From the NCBI GenBank assembly GCA_017445015.1, contig JAFSVL010000014.1:1-64000 (forward strand): a DNA stretch of 64,000 bases, written 5' to 3'. Every line of letters begins with the position of its first letter. The first letter of the stretch is position 1. The stretch is from Bacteroidales bacterium (GTDB taxonomy: Bacteria > Bacteroidota > Bacteroidia > Bacteroidales > UBA932). Shown here one piece after another: positions 1 to 9,406 of the stretch. The translations under genes were made by a program, and so were the position numbers. The notes beneath the pieces were generated by a model. That model was not told where the DNA came from. It worked only from the letters and a program-made list of their open reading frames with translations, and searched no databases.

Positions 1-482
1 TAGGATGAGACAAAGTCTCCGTCCCAGTCGCCGTCGTGCTCAAGCGCGAAGTTAATAAAACTCAGGATATATACCTCCGACAAGGCGTAATTATTTTCGC
101 TGCTCATCTGTATCTGCTCCGCAACGGGCCAGGTGGAATAGTAGAGCATCCGGTCCAGATAGTCCGCACGGTCGGTATATTGAGCCTCGATGATGATCCG
201 CCTGCCGTCCTTCGTCGTGCAATAGACATCGAAGACGCTGCTTTTCAATCCCTCGTCACGGCCTACGTGCTCCTGCGGCCCGAGGCTTACGGATTCAATT
301 CCAAGTTCCGGGAGGACCAGTTGCAACAAGAACAACAGAAGGTCCTTCCGCTCCTCCGATCCGAAAAATAATTTAAAATTGCGATCGAGCATCAGCTCGA
401 CATAAGGCCCCGCCTCGTGGGCGGGCCGGGCGGCGGCGCCGCTTCCGGAGCGCCGCATCACCTTCGTAACAAAATCTTTCAT
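1..482 (-). CDS. Rpn family recombination-promoting nuclease / PD-(D/E)XK transposase-like protein (3' end cut by window edge)
   Basis: Reading the minus strand from the ATG at 482 gives 160 codons that run off the left edge, so the C-terminus is missing. After a short basic N-terminus comes the family's entry motif, LMLDRNFKLFFGSEE (residues ~30-44), then a hydrophobic helix and a nuclease core: FDVYCTTKDG with Asp85, followed by RRIIIEAQ with Glu99 and Gln101. This D...ExQ spacing is what PDDEXK_2/Rpn proteins show. Known members are DNA endonucleases that stimulate RecA-independent recombination; many copies per genome are usual in Bacteroidales. It lies 91 nt downstream of uvrB on the same strand, with a hairpin directly before its start. 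I infer a mobile-type or housekeeping nuclease, not a defence gene. The plus-strand frame across the same bases shows no family features. Confidence 0.8.
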   Translation of the reverse strand, partial: MKDFVTKVMRRSGSGAAARPAHEAGPYVELMLDRNFKLFFGSEERKDLLLFLLQLVLPELGIESVSLGPQEHVGRDEGLKSSVFDVYCTTKDGRRIIIEAQYTDRADYLDRMLYYSTWPVAEQIQMSSENNYALSEVYILSFINFALEHDGDWDGDFVSS

Positions 483-505
483 GGCTCACAATTTTTTAGT
501 GAGCC
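483..505 (-). other. Hairpin abutting the start codon of the Rpn gene
   Basis: A perfect 7-bp stem (ggctcac at 483-489, gtgagcc at 499-505) with a 9-nt AT loop ends at the ATG of the Rpn-family gene. A weak -7-like box (TATTATTG, revcomp of 507-514) lies just upstream. The stem could limit translation initiation; this is inference. Confidence 0.35.
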
Positions 506-519
506 GCAATAATATGCGT

Positions 520-554
520 ATAAAACGTAAATTCTGATCAGTTTTACGTTTTAT
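520..554 (-). terminator. AT-rich hairpin downstream of uvrB
   Basis: A perfect 12-bp inverted repeat (ataaaacgtaaa at 520-531, tttacgttttat at 543-554) with an 11-nt loop sits 20 nt past the uvrB stop, before the next gene. The position suits a terminator of the rpsA-uvrB operon, but the stem is AT-rich and no clean T tract follows, so the call is tentative. Confidence 0.45.
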
Positions 555-573
555 CAATAAATTTGTACGATTT

Positions 574-2718
574 TTACCCCTTCCAGACCTTCAGATATTC
601 CTGCAGCGCCCACATTTCGTCCCGGTAGCGGGCGGCGGCACTGAAGTCCAGGTCGGCGGCGGATTTTTGCATCCGCCGCTTGTCGTCGGCAATCAATTTC
701 TCGATCTGGCTGCGGTCCATCGCCCGGATGACCGGGTCCTGCAACACGGCGGCCAGATCCGCCCGCACCCGACCGTCCGCCCCATAGGCAGCGCCCGCTT
801 CGCGGAGCGCAGCGTGGCCGAGGCCCACGCTGACGGTCCCCCGCCCCAGATCCGAAGGATTGGGGATATAGACCGGATTGTCGTAGGAATTGGCCGCGCT
901 CACCCGACCCGTCGTTCCGCCCGCAAGGCGCGCTGCAATCTCATTGTGGTGCACCTCCACCTGCCGGGGCACGATATGATGCAACTGGTTGTATTCGATC
1001 TGTCTGGCGCGTCGCCGGTCGGTCTCCCGGATCGTCTGCGCCATGGAATCCGTGATATTGTCCGCATACATCAGCACAAGACCGTTGACATTGCGGGCTG
1101 CACGCCCGGCCGTCTGCGTCAGGGCGCGGGCGGAGCGCAGAAGCCCCTCCTTGTCCGCATCCAGGATTGCCACCAGGGACACGCTGGGGATATCCAGGCC
1201 TTCGCGCAGCAGGTTCACGCCCACCAGCACATCAAAAAGGCCGTTCTTGAAATCTTCGATAATCTCCACCCGCTCGGTGGTATCCACATCGGAATGGATA
1301 TAGCGTACACGGATGCCGATTTTTGCCAGATAATCCGTCAGTTCCTCCGCCATCCGCTTGGTCAGCGTCGTCACGAGTACCCGTTCGTCCCTTTCCTCGC
1401 GCCTGCGGATTTCCTCGACCAGGTCGTCCACCTGGTTCTTGATGGGACGCACTTCGACGGGCGGGTCCAGCAGACCCGTCGGACGCACCAGCTGCTCCAC
1501 CACCAGCCCTTCCGACTTCTGCAGTTCGTAATCCGCCGGCGTAGCGCTCACATATACTTTCTGACCGGTGACGGCCTCGAACTCGTCAAAGGTCAGCGGC
1601 CGGTTGTCCGACGCGGCAGGCAGCCGGAATCCATATTCGACGAGCACACTTTTCCGGGAATGGTCGCCGCCGAACATCGCGTGCACCTGCGGCAGCGTAA
1701 CATGGCTTTCGTCGATGAAAGTAATGAAATCATCCGGGAAATAATCAATCAGGCAGAAAGGACGCTGCCCGGGTTTGCGGCCGTCGAAATAGCGGCTGTA
1801 GTTTTCAATCCCGGGGCAATATCCCATTTCCTTGATCATTTCCAGGTCGTACTCCACCCTTTGCTTCAGGCGCTTCGCTTCAAGTCCCTTTCCGATGGAT
1901 TCAAAGTAGTCGATCTGCTTCACCAGGTCATCCTGAATCTCGCTCACGGCCGCCTTGCTTCGTTCTTTTGTCGTAACGAAATTATTCGCGGGATAGATAT
2001 TGATTTCATCGAGGGACTCGCGCCGCGCCCCCGTCACCGGGTCGATCAGCGAGAGGGCGTCCACCTCGTCTCCGAAAAATTCGATGCGCAGCGCATCGTC
2101 CGAGCCCGCGAGGTACACATCCACCGTATCGCCCTTGACGCGGAAAGATCCGCGCTGGAAAACCGCCTCGGTGCGCACGTACAGCGCATCGACCAGTCTG
2201 TAAAGCAAGCCCGTGAGGCTTCGCCGCTCGCCCCGGCGGACCGGGATGGTCTGCGCATGAAAATCATCGGGATTGCCTATACCGTAAAGGCAACTCACGG
2301 ACGACACGACGATAATGTCCCGCCGTCCGCTGAGGAGCGCTCCGGCGGCACTCAGGCGCAATTTTTCAATCTGGTCGTTGATACTGAGGTCCTTTTCGAT
2401 ATAGGTGTCCGTATTGGGAAGGTAGGCCTCGGGCTGGTAATAATCGTAATAGGAGACGAAGTATTCCACGGCATTGCCCGGGAAAAAGGATTTGAACTCT
2501 CCGTAAAGTTGTGCCGCAAGGGTCTTGTTATGGCTCAGAATCAGCGCAGGCCGCTGCAGACGCTCTATGACGTTGGCCATCGTAAAGGTCTTGCCCGAAC
2601 CCGTCACCCCGAGCAGGGTCACGTCGCCCACCCCCTTGGAGAGCGCCTCGCAAAGTTGGTCGATGGCCTGCGGCTGGTCGCCGGAGGGTTTGTATTCCGA
2701 TTCCAGATGAAATTTCAT
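574..2718 (-). CDS. uvrB: UvrABC excinuclease subunit B
   Basis: UvrB is the helicase-like damage-verification subunit of nucleotide excision repair; it takes over from UvrA at the lesion and recruits UvrC. The 714-residue product has the Walker A motif GVTGSGKT (37-44), the beta-hairpin block [20 protein letters not shown] (about 90-110), a DESH-type motif II (TFIDESHV), and motifs V/VI ([23 protein letters not shown], then QTAGRAARN). The C-terminal UVR domain (about 675-710) that binds UvrC is present. It is somewhat longer than the usual ~670 residues because the linker ahead of the UVR domain is extended. Its ATG overlaps the relA stop by 4 nt, so it is the last gene of the rpsA operon and probably translationally coupled. 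Identity is certain. Confidence 0.98.
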   Translation of the reverse strand: MKFHLESEYKPSGDQPQAIDQLCEALSKGVGDVTLLGVTGSGKTFTMANVIERLQRPALILSHNKTLAAQLYGEFKSFFPGNAVEYFVSYYDYYQPEAYLPNTDTYIEKDLSINDQIEKLRLSAAGALLSGRRDIIVVSSVSCLYGIGNPDDFHAQTIPVRRGERRSLTGLLYRLVDALYVRTEAVFQRGSFRVKGDTVDVYLAGSDDALRIEFFGDEVDALSLIDPVTGARRESLDEINIYPANNFVTTKERSKAAVSEIQDDLVKQIDYFESIGKGLEAKRLKQRVEYDLEMIKEMGYCPGIENYSRYFDGRKPGQRPFCLIDYFPDDFITFIDESHVTLPQVHAMFGGDHSRKSVLVEYGFRLPAASDNRPLTFDEFEAVTGQKVYVSATPADYELQKSEGLVVEQLVRPTGLLDPPVEVRPIKNQVDDLVEEIRRREERDERVLVTTLTKRMAEELTDYLAKIGIRVRYIHSDVDTTERVEIIEDFKNGLFDVLVGVNLLREGLDIPSVSLVAILDADKEGLLRSARALTQTAGRAARNVNGLVLMYADNITDSMAQTIRETDRRRARQIEYNQLHHIVPRQVEVHHNEIAARLAGGTTGRVSAANSYDNPVYIPNPSDLGRGTVSVGLGHAALREAGAAYGADGRVRADLAAVLQDPVIRAMDRSQIEKLIADDKRRMQKSAADLDFSAAARYRDEMWALQEYLKVWKG

Positions 2719-4808
2719 ACCCGCTTGACCTTTTCCACCTGCCGTAATGCCGAAATGCGGGAAATCACCTTGTCCAGTTCCATATTCGAGGGTACCAGCA
2801 GCCGGATGGCGATTTCGAAGGTCCCGTCACGGCGGTTGGGATTCACGTTGAAGGAGCGCAGTGAAACTTTGAACTGCCCGATGACATCCATGATGTCCGC
2901 CAGGGCGGCGTTGTCGCTGTCCGCAGTCACCGTCAGCGTACACTGGAAATTGCCGGACGCGGCACTGTCCTGCCATACCACCCGTTGGATGCGATAGGGA
3001 TAGCGTTCCATCAGGCGCATGGCATTCGGACAGGACATCCGGTGAATCTTGATCCCCTCCGTACGGGTGACGAAACCGAAAACGTCGTCGCCATATACGG
3101 GATTGCAGCAATGCGCCATTTTATAATCGATGCCTTTGACGTCGCGCGCGCCAAGCACGAGGATATCGTCCGTTCCGCTTTGGGCCGGGGAAGGCAGCGC
3201 CGTGTTCTTCGGCCCCTCTTCCGCCGTCTCCGGGCGTTCCTGGGCGGCAAGGATGAAACTTTTGATTTCGTTGACGTCGAGTTCCCCCTCGGCAATCGCC
3301 GCCATCATGGCCATCAGCGAAGGATACTTCCGCTGCTTCATCAAGGCGGTGCGCATGGCATCCGGAAATTCCAGTTTCCAGTTGCGCAGGCGCCGTTCCA
3401 GCAATTCCTTGCCGTCGGCGGCCTTTTTGCGTTCTTCGGCGTCCAGTTCCTGCTTGATTTTCGATCTGGCCTTGGAGGTAACCACCCAGCCCAGCCAGTC
3501 CCTGCCGGGTTTCTGGTTCTTTGAGGAGAGGATTTCAACGACGTCGCCGGTCTTGAGTTTTTCCCGCAGCGTCGCCTGCTTCCCGTTGATGCGGGCGCCG
3601 ACACAACGGCATCCCAGACCGCTATGGATAGAAAAGGCAAAATCAAGCACCGACGCCCCTTCGCGGAGGATTTTCATCTCACCGGAAGGCGTAAAGACAA
3701 AGATTTCGCCGAGGGGTGCGGCAGGCAGGGTTTCCCGCTCCGCTTCCGCCGCCGGATGTTCCAACTGATAGCGCACGCTCGCGAGCCAGTTGTCCAGCGT
3801 CTTCTGCCCTTTGACCCCCTTGTAGGACCAGTGGGAGGCCAGGCCGTTCTCGGCCACGTCGTCCATCCGGCGGGTCCGGATCTGCACCTCGATGGAGTTG
3901 CCCTCCTTGTTCTTTACCGTAATATGCAGGGACTCGTAGCCATTGGGCTTGGGATTGGTGAGCCAGTCGCGAAGGCGCGATGTATCCGGCTCATATTCCT
4001 CCGTCACATAGGAGTAAACCTTCCAGCAAAGGTCGAGTTCCTTTTCACGGCTCTCATCGCAGTCGATGATGAAGCGCATCGCAAAAACGTCATAAACCCC
4101 CTCGAAGGGCACCCCCTGCGCCTTCATCTTCCGGAAAATCGAATAGGCGGTCTTGGTGCGGACCTTCAGCTTATACCGGATGCCGATGGCTGAAAGTTTC
4201 CGGGCAAGCGGCTGCACGAACTCACGGGAAAGCCGCTCGCGGTCCGCCTCGGTAGCTTTGAGTTTATTGGTGATGGCGCGCCAGGATACCGGGTCCGAAT
4301 AACGGAACCAGATATCCTCCATCTCGCTTTTGATATTGTAAAGCCCCAGTTGATGCGCAAGCGGAATGTACAGGAGCAGGGTTTCGAGGAGTTTCTGCTC
4401 CCGGGCCACCTTGGAAAAGAGCGCGAGATTCCGCATGATTTCCAGACGGTCTGCAATCTTGATGACCGTCGTGCGGGGATCGGGCGAACAGCGCACAATC
4501 AGGCGCTTATAGTTTTCCGCCTCCAGCCGAGTATCCCTGGGGCGGATGGAAGAAATCATATTCAAGCCCTGCGCAAGCACGCGGACTTCCTGCGGGAAGG
4601 CGGAAAGGTCTTTTTCCGGATGCTTCCGGCTGGCTTCATGCAGGTAAATGGCGGCCAGACAGTCCTCTCCGAGACCGATTTCCTCGGCCACGATCTGCGC
4701 CACGGCATCCGGATGTTCGATAAACGGGTGTCCGTTGCCCCGGGTTTCCTCCTGCAAGACCTCCAGGGCAAAGTCCCGTGCACGGTTGACCAGGGGACTC
4801 AAGTTCAT
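2715..4808 (-). CDS. relA: RelA/SpoT homologue, (p)ppGpp synthetase with degenerate hydrolase domain
   Basis: A long RSH stringent-response enzyme of 697 residues. Domain order: HD-type hydrolase region (about 20-150), synthetase (about 190-330), TGS ([16 protein letters not shown], about 370-430), helical region, zinc-finger segment ([13 protein letters not shown]) and C-terminal ACT (last ~80 residues). The synthetase looks active: [24 protein letters not shown] and the catalytic Glu in EVQIRT are intact. The hydrolase looks dead: the HD pair reads LHEAS in place of LHD, the following ED pair is absent, and ADRLHNMR has become ADRLEIMRN. This is the RelA pattern of a synthetase-only enzyme, so another gene would have to provide ppGpp hydrolysis. 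It overlaps mltG upstream and uvrB downstream by 4 nt each. Confidence 0.93.
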   Translation of the reverse strand: MNLSPLVNRARDFALEVLQEETRGNGHPFIEHPDAVAQIVAEEIGLGEDCLAAIYLHEASRKHPEKDLSAFPQEVRVLAQGLNMISSIRPRDTRLEAENYKRLIVRCSPDPRTTVIKIADRLEIMRNLALFSKVAREQKLLETLLLYIPLAHQLGLYNIKSEMEDIWFRYSDPVSWRAITNKLKATEADRERLSREFVQPLARKLSAIGIRYKLKVRTKTAYSIFRKMKAQGVPFEGVYDVFAMRFIIDCDESREKELDLCWKVYSYVTEEYEPDTSRLRDWLTNPKPNGYESLHITVKNKEGNSIEVQIRTRRMDDVAENGLASHWSYKGVKGQKTLDNWLASVRYQLEHPAAEAERETLPAAPLGEIFVFTPSGEMKILREGASVLDFAFSIHSGLGCRCVGARINGKQATLREKLKTGDVVEILSSKNQKPGRDWLGWVVTSKARSKIKQELDAEERKKAADGKELLERRLRNWKLEFPDAMRTALMKQRKYPSLMAMMAAIAEGELDVNEIKSFILAAQERPETAEEGPKNTALPSPAQSGTDDILVLGARDVKGIDYKMAHCCNPVYGDDVFGFVTRTEGIKIHRMSCPNAMRLMERYPYRIQRVVWQDSAASGNFQCTLTVTADSDNAALADIMDVIGQFKVSLRSFNVNPNRRDGTFEIAIRLLVPSNMELDKVISRISALRQVEKVKRV

Positions 4809-5842
4809 ACCGAAGCCTTTTTCTTATCGGCGGCACGCTTGCCCAGCGCCCGCTGGAACTCCCCGGCATTGCGTAAATGCTCGCCGTAGGTGGTGGAAAA
4901 ACGGTGTGTGCCGTTAAACGAAGGGTCCGCGCAGAAATACAGGTTTCCGTTCCCGCGGTCCGGATGCAGGACAGCTTCCAGACAGGCCCGCGTGGGTACG
5001 GCAATCGGCCCGGGAGGCAGGCCCGCATACAGGTAGGTATTATAGGGCGAATCGATGGACAGATGCCTGTACAGGATACGGTTCATCGAATAATCGTAGC
5101 AATAGGCGATGGTCGGATCCGCCTGCAGTTTCATGCCGCGGTCCAGGCGGTTCAGGTACACCCCGGCGATTTTCGGAAATTCCGGGGCATAGTTCGATTC
5201 TCCCTTCACGATGGAGGCGACGACGGTCGCTTCATGCCGCGTCAGCCCCTGGGCTGCCGCCAGCGCCAGATTTTCCTCGGTCCAGAAGGCGTCCACCGCT
5301 TTCTTCTGCCGTTCCAGGATCTTCCCGATATCGTCGGTCCAGTACATTTCGTAGGTGTCGGGCATAAACAGCGAAAACAGCGTCGTCCGCGAAGCGCCCA
5401 GGCGGGCGAGCAGCGCATCGTCTTCGAAAGCGGCCATTACCGTCGCGGAATCCACCATCATCTGCCGGCTGATTTTACGGGCGATGTCGCAGGGCCTGCG
5501 GAGCGTTCCGGAAAGCACCAGATTCACCGGCGACTGCCAGCCGTGCCGGAGCATCCGCGCCACATAGACGCTGGGCATATGGCTGCCGACACGATAGTGT
5601 CCCGGCTGCATCAGCCGGTCCAGGGAATAGTTCGCAAAAACGCGCTCTAAACGCTTCGGATGCTTGATTTTCGTCTGTGCGGCGATAGAGTCGATGACGG
5701 CCTCAGGACGGTCTCCGGGACGGACATACAGTTCCGCGCCGCCTTCAAAATTACTGAAACGGTTGTCCAGCAGCCACATGAAAGCAAAGAAGGCCAGCAG
5801 CACCGCCACCAGCGACAAGGTCCCGAGAATGAGTCTTTTCAT
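4805..5842 (-). CDS. mltG: Endolytic murein transglycosylase MltG (YceG-like)
   Basis: MltG cleaves nascent peptidoglycan strands in the inner membrane and so helps terminate glycan synthesis. The 345-residue protein has one N-terminal membrane segment (about 4-26), a LysM-like region, and the YceG catalytic block: VVASIVKGESNY (the Glu matches the catalytic Glu of the KET motif), then KIAGVYLNRLDRGMKLQADPTI and YNTYLYAGLPPGPIAVP, and near the end FSTTYGEHLRN. Length is normal. Its start overlaps the stop of the upstream glucosaminidase gene by 4 nt, and its stop overlaps the relA start by 4 nt. It and the neighbouring GH73 enzyme form a two-gene wall-hydrolase module inside the rpsA operon. 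Confidence 0.96.
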   Translation of the reverse strand: MKRLILGTLSLVAVLLAFFAFMWLLDNRFSNFEGGAELYVRPGDRPEAVIDSIAAQTKIKHPKRLERVFANYSLDRLMQPGHYRVGSHMPSVYVARMLRHGWQSPVNLVLSGTLRRPCDIARKISRQMMVDSATVMAAFEDDALLARLGASRTTLFSLFMPDTYEMYWTDDIGKILERQKKAVDAFWTEENLALAAAQGLTRHEATVVASIVKGESNYAPEFPKIAGVYLNRLDRGMKLQADPTIAYCYDYSMNRILYRHLSIDSPYNTYLYAGLPPGPIAVPTRACLEAVLHPDRGNGNLYFCADPSFNGTHRFSTTYGEHLRNAGEFQRALGKRAADKKKASV

Positions 5843-6639
5843 CGGCGGGATTTCTTTCTGCGGGCCAGATAGACGATGGCCCCGGGCGTCAGGTCATCCT
5901 GGCCCAGTTCCCGGTTAAAGGCGCGCAGTTCCCAATCAAAAAGATTGTATGCCTGCGCGATGGAACTGAAAGTTTCACCGGGGAGGGCGCGGAGGCAAAG
6001 CACGCCATTCTGCCGGAAGGTGCGGCTTCCTGGGCGGAATGAGAATTCCTCGGCATACACGCCCCGCTCCTGCGCGGGAGACGGGGGAAGTTCCGCGACG
6101 GCTGCGGCCGTTTCCGTGGCAGGAGAAGCGGGAGCGGCCGTTCCCTCCAGATCAAAACGGTGCAGGCCGTAACGCTCGATAAGGTCCGTGAGTTGACGCG
6201 CATATTTGCGGGAAGTCGCGTAGCCGCAGTCCTGCAGGCCTTCCGCCCAGCCTTTGTAATCCGTCCGTTCCAGGGAGAACAAGTTCGCATAACGCCGGCC
6301 ATAGCGCAGGAAGTCCGTATGATCGGCATAGGAATCGGCCGCTTTCGCATAGACGCGAAAACACTCGTCCTTGCTGTCATCGTCCTTATAGATACGTGCA
6401 CCGGTCCAGTCGCCATGGCATTTGATGCCGAAATGGTTGCGCCCCTGCACGGCCAGCACCGAATTCCCGGCATCGGATTCCAGCAGGGCCTGGGCCAGCG
6501 TAATGCTGGCAGGGATGCCGCTGCGCCGCATCTCGCTCACGGCAAGGGCCGAATATTCCTGGATATATGCCTCGGGGGTAATCCTCGCGGCCGGCGTCTG
6601 CGCCACTGCGGCGGAGAGCATGAATAAGGTCAGTATCAT
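5839..6639 (-). CDS. Secreted GH73-type beta-N-acetylglucosaminidase with C-terminal LysM-like region
   Basis: A muramidase/glucosaminidase that would cut the glycan backbone of peptidoglycan in the periplasm. From the ATG at 6639 the protein begins with a signal peptide (MILTLFMLSAAVAQT). The GH73 domain follows (about 20-160): ITLAQALLESDAGNS carries the predicted catalytic Glu, then NHFGIKCHGDW, YADHTDFLR and WAEGLQDCGYATSRKYA. A Pro/Ala-rich linker leads to a C-terminal LysM-like module (LPGETFSSIAQAYNL...LTPGAIVYLARRK). A longer reading from 6717 overlaps rnz by 61 nt and adds a poor N-terminus, so I prefer 6639, 17 nt after the rnz stop. The stop overlaps mltG by 4 nt. The family call is firm; the cellular role is inferred. 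Confidence 0.88.
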   Translation of the reverse strand: MILTLFMLSAAVAQTPAARITPEAYIQEYSALAVSEMRRSGIPASITLAQALLESDAGNSVLAVQGRNHFGIKCHGDWTGARIYKDDDSKDECFRVYAKAADSYADHTDFLRYGRRYANLFSLERTDYKGWAEGLQDCGYATSRKYARQLTDLIERYGLHRFDLEGTAAPASPATETAAAVAELPPSPAQERGVYAEEFSFRPGSRTFRQNGVLCLRALPGETFSSIAQAYNLFDWELRAFNRELGQDDLTPGAIVYLARRKKSRR

Positions 6640-6656
6640 CACAGATGCGAAGATAT

Positions 6657-7457
6657 CTAAAATTCGTAAATATCCATATCCCCGACCGCCGAAGTTTCGG
6701 GGAAAATTCCGCGGCATTCGGCCAGATAAGCCTCAAAATCGCGGATGCGGCTGGAGTAATGGCCTACCAGCAGTTTTTCCGAACCGGCCAGGACGGCCGC
6801 GCGGGCGGCATCCGCCGTCGTGGAATGATAGCGTTCCTGTGCCTTTTCCTGCATTTCGAGCGGGTAGGTCGCCTCGTGATAGAGCACGCGCACCCCCTCT
6901 ATGTACCTCGCGAGCGCAGGGAAAGGACGGGTATCCGAACAATAGGCGTAGGAAGAAGGCCGGAAGAGCGGATCGGCGGCCTTTCGGGCGCCGTACACTT
7001 CGTCGAAACGAAAACCGAAGGCCTCGATTTTATGGTCGAGGGGAAAAGCGCTGACGCGGACGTTCTTCGTGCGGAAGAGTTCCTCCCGCTCCTTCATTTC
7101 CAGGGGGTGCAGGACGGGCTCGAAGCCCAGCCCCTCGCCGTGCCAGGCAAGGAAGAAACGGAGATGGTTGGCAAAAGCGGCGGGAGCATAAATGTCGAGC
7201 GGAGCCCTGCGTCCCAGCATTCCCATGGTGGAAAGCAGCGGAAACATCCCGAAGATGTGGTCTCCGTGAATGTGACTCAGGAATACCGCCGAAATCTTTG
7301 CGATGGACAGGTGGGCGCGCCGCATCTGCTGCTGGGCGCCCTCCCCGCAATCCAATAAAAACAAGCGCCCACACACTTGTAGCATCTGGGCGCTTGGATT
7401 TCTGTCAGATACGGGCATGGCCGAAGCCGAGCCCAGGATCGTCAGGCGGAAACTCAT
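6657..7457 (-). CDS. rnz: Ribonuclease Z (tRNA 3'-endonuclease, metallo-beta-lactamase fold)
   Basis: RNase Z removes the 3' trailer of tRNA precursors using two zinc ions. The 266-residue protein opens with the ElaC signature (LTILGSASAMP...LFLLDCGEGAQQQ) and has the metal motif SHIHGDH at 61-67 (His62, His64, Asp66, His67). Further ligands are in YCSDTRPFP, LYHEATY and LVGHYSSRI. The length is somewhat below the ~300 residues typical of ElaC but all core motifs are present. The ATG overlaps the rpsA stop by 4 nt, so it is the second gene of the operon. Pairing with rpsA suggests co-expression with the translation apparatus. Confidence 0.94.
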   Translation of the reverse strand: MSFRLTILGSASAMPVSDRNPSAQMLQVCGRLFLLDCGEGAQQQMRRAHLSIAKISAVFLSHIHGDHIFGMFPLLSTMGMLGRRAPLDIYAPAAFANHLRFFLAWHGEGLGFEPVLHPLEMKEREELFRTKNVRVSAFPLDHKIEAFGFRFDEVYGARKAADPLFRPSSYAYCSDTRPFPALARYIEGVRVLYHEATYPLEMQEKAQERYHSTTADAARAAVLAGSEKLLVGHYSSRIRDFEAYLAECRGIFPETSAVGDMDIYEF

Positions 7458-9244
7458 TTGGTTTCACCCTGCTCGAGCTGGACCTTGAGGGCGGCAAGGG
7501 CGTCAATGTCGCCCAGCGTGGTCTTCTCTACGTTGGAGTTGACCTTCTTGACCGCCTTCTTGGTGTTCTCCGCTTCTGCGGCCGCGGCCTTCACCTTCAC
7601 CTCGGAATAGGTCCTGAGGTGGCTCAGAAGGATGCGGCGGGTGCTGCGGCGCAGTTCCACCACCTTGAAGTCGAGGGTTTCCCCGACAACGGCCTGCTTG
7701 CCGTCTTCCTTGACGAGTTCGCGCGGGAAAGCGAAGCCCTCCGCCTCACCGTCGAGGGTAATGCTGGCGCCCTTGTCGTTGATGGAGGCGATGGTGCCCT
7801 GTACGGTGGAACCGACGGGATACTTGGCCTCTACCTCATCCCAGGGATTCGGGGTGAGCTGCTTGCGCCCGAGGCTGAGTTTGTGGTTCGCCTCGTCGAA
7901 GTCGAGCACCTGGACCTCGATGACATCGCCGGGAGCGACGAGTTCCGAAGGATGCTTGATCTTGTTCCAGGAAAGGTCGCTGATGTGCACCAGGCCTTCG
8001 ACGCCGTCTTCCAGTTCGGCGAACACGCCGAAGTTGGTGATGTTGCGGACCGTCGCCTTCTGGGTGCTTCCGACGGGATATTTCTCGCGGATATTCTCCC
8101 AGGGATTCTCGGTGAGCTGCTTGATGCCGAGGGAAATCTTGCGGGCCACGCGGTCGATGGCCAGGATCTGGGTCTCGATCTCGTCACCGACCTTGAGGAA
8201 TTCCTGCGCGGAATGGAGCCTCGGGGACCAGGACATCTCGGACACGTGTACGAGGCCCTCGACACCGGGGGTAATCTCCACGAATGCACCGTAATCGGCA
8301 ATGAGGATGACCTTGCCCTTGACGCGGTCGCCGACCTTGAGGTCCGGATCGAGGTTGTCCCAGGGATGCGGGGTCAGCTGCTTGAGACCGAGGGCGATAC
8401 GCTTCTGCTGCTCGTTGAAGTCGAGCACCACGACCTTGATCTTCTCATCGAGGGAGACGATTTCCTCGGGATGGTTGATGCGGCCCCAGGAGAGGTCGGT
8501 GATGTGGATGAGACCGTCGATACCGCCGAGGTCCACGAACACGCCGTAGTTGGTGATGTTCTTGACCACGCCCTCGAGCACCTGGCCCTTTTCGAGCTTG
8601 CTGATGAGCTCCGCGCGGCGGGCTTCCTGCTCGGCCTCGAGCAGCGCCTTGTGCGAGACGACCACGTTGCGGTACTCCTGGTTGATTTTGACGATCTTGA
8701 AATCTATGGTCTGGTTCACATAGGCATCGTAGTCGCGGATAGGTTTGATGTCGATCTGGGAACCGGGCAGGAACGCCTCGATACCGAATACATCGACGAT
8801 CATACCGCCCTTCGTGCGGGTCTTGACGAAGCCCTTGACGATTTCGTCGTTGTTGAACGCCTCGTTGACGCGGTCCCAGGATTTGAGGGCGCGGGCCTTC
8901 CTGTGGGAAATGACGAGCTGGCCTTTCTTGTCTTCGGCGGACTCGACATAAACCTCCACCTTGTCACCGACCTTGAGGTCGGCGTTGTAACGGAAATCCG
9001 TAGCGGGAATGACACCCTCGCTCTTGCCGCCGATGGTGACGACGACTTCGCGCTTGTTGATGGCGGTCACCTCTCCCTCTACGACCTCGTTTTCAACGAC
9101 CTTGGAAAGGGTCTTGTCGTAAGCGGCTTCGATTTCAGCCTTCTGGGCGCCGCCGTAAACGTCGGACTGCTCGAAGACTTCCCAATTGAAATCTTCGGGG
9201 GCCACCGATGCGTTCAGGGGCAGTTTGTTCTGATTTTCTTCCAT
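7454..9244 (-). CDS. rpsA: 30S ribosomal protein S1
   Basis: S1 binds mRNA on the small subunit and aids initiation on messages without strong Shine-Dalgarno sites. The 596-residue product contains six S1 repeats starting about residue 55 (GEVTAINKREVVVTIGGKSEGVIP). Later repeats show the classic GVFVDLGGIDGLIHITDLSWGRINHP and ITNFGVFAELEDGVEGLVHISDLSWN forms. N- and C-terminal tails are acidic/charged and nonconserved. It is the first gene of the rpsA-rnz-GH73-mltG-relA-uvrB unit and has a near-perfect Bacteroidota promoter and a 70-nt leader with a GC hairpin. Identity is certain. Confidence 0.98.
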   Translation of the reverse strand: MEENQNKLPLNASVAPEDFNWEVFEQSDVYGGAQKAEIEAAYDKTLSKVVENEVVEGEVTAINKREVVVTIGGKSEGVIPATDFRYNADLKVGDKVEVYVESAEDKKGQLVISHRKARALKSWDRVNEAFNNDEIVKGFVKTRTKGGMIVDVFGIEAFLPGSQIDIKPIRDYDAYVNQTIDFKIVKINQEYRNVVVSHKALLEAEQEARRAELISKLEKGQVLEGVVKNITNYGVFVDLGGIDGLIHITDLSWGRINHPEEIVSLDEKIKVVVLDFNEQQKRIALGLKQLTPHPWDNLDPDLKVGDRVKGKVILIADYGAFVEITPGVEGLVHVSEMSWSPRLHSAQEFLKVGDEIETQILAIDRVARKISLGIKQLTENPWENIREKYPVGSTQKATVRNITNFGVFAELEDGVEGLVHISDLSWNKIKHPSELVAPGDVIEVQVLDFDEANHKLSLGRKQLTPNPWDEVEAKYPVGSTVQGTIASINDKGASITLDGEAEGFAFPRELVKEDGKQAVVGETLDFKVVELRRSTRRILLSHLRTYSEVKVKAAAAEAENTKKAVKKVNSNVEKTTLGDIDALAALKVQLEQGETK

Positions 9245-9350
9245 TTTGTAAGTGTTTGAAAATTAGTTGTTAAACATTATGTTTTGTACCATGCCGGGGC
9301 AGCCCGGCGCAATAGCGCGCAAATATAGTAAATAATTGTCGATAAACAAA
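9245..9350 (-). promoter_or_regulatory. rpsA promoter and structured 5' leader
   Basis: On the minus strand a -33 box TTTG (revcomp of 9347-9350), exactly 19 nt, and a -7 box TATATTTG (revcomp of 9320-9327) match the Bacteroidota housekeeping sigma consensus TTTG-N19-TAnnTTTG. Transcription should begin near 9315. The ~70-nt leader contains a strong GC hairpin (gccggg...cccggc, 9293-9308) and then AT-rich sequence with no clear Shine-Dalgarno up to the ATG at 9244. The hairpin is a candidate site for S1 autoregulation (inference). Confidence 0.85.
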
Positions 9351-9406
9351 AAAACGTGCGCCCCCGGCGGCGGTGTCTTCAGAGGCGGGCAGCCGCACTT
9401 CCGTCT

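Noticed and set aside
36..371. Plus-strand 111-codon frame at the left edge
   Set aside because: The minus strand over the same bases encodes a clear Rpn/PD-(D/E)XK domain with catalytic residues.
667..2997. A 776-codon plus-strand open frame across uvrB and relA
   Set aside because: It is antisense to two certain genes; the GC-rich third positions keep the opposite strand open. The translation has no family motifs.
7298..9259. A 653-codon plus-strand open frame across rpsA
   Set aside because: It mirrors the repeated S1 domains; its own pseudo-repeats are complements of the S1 repeats.
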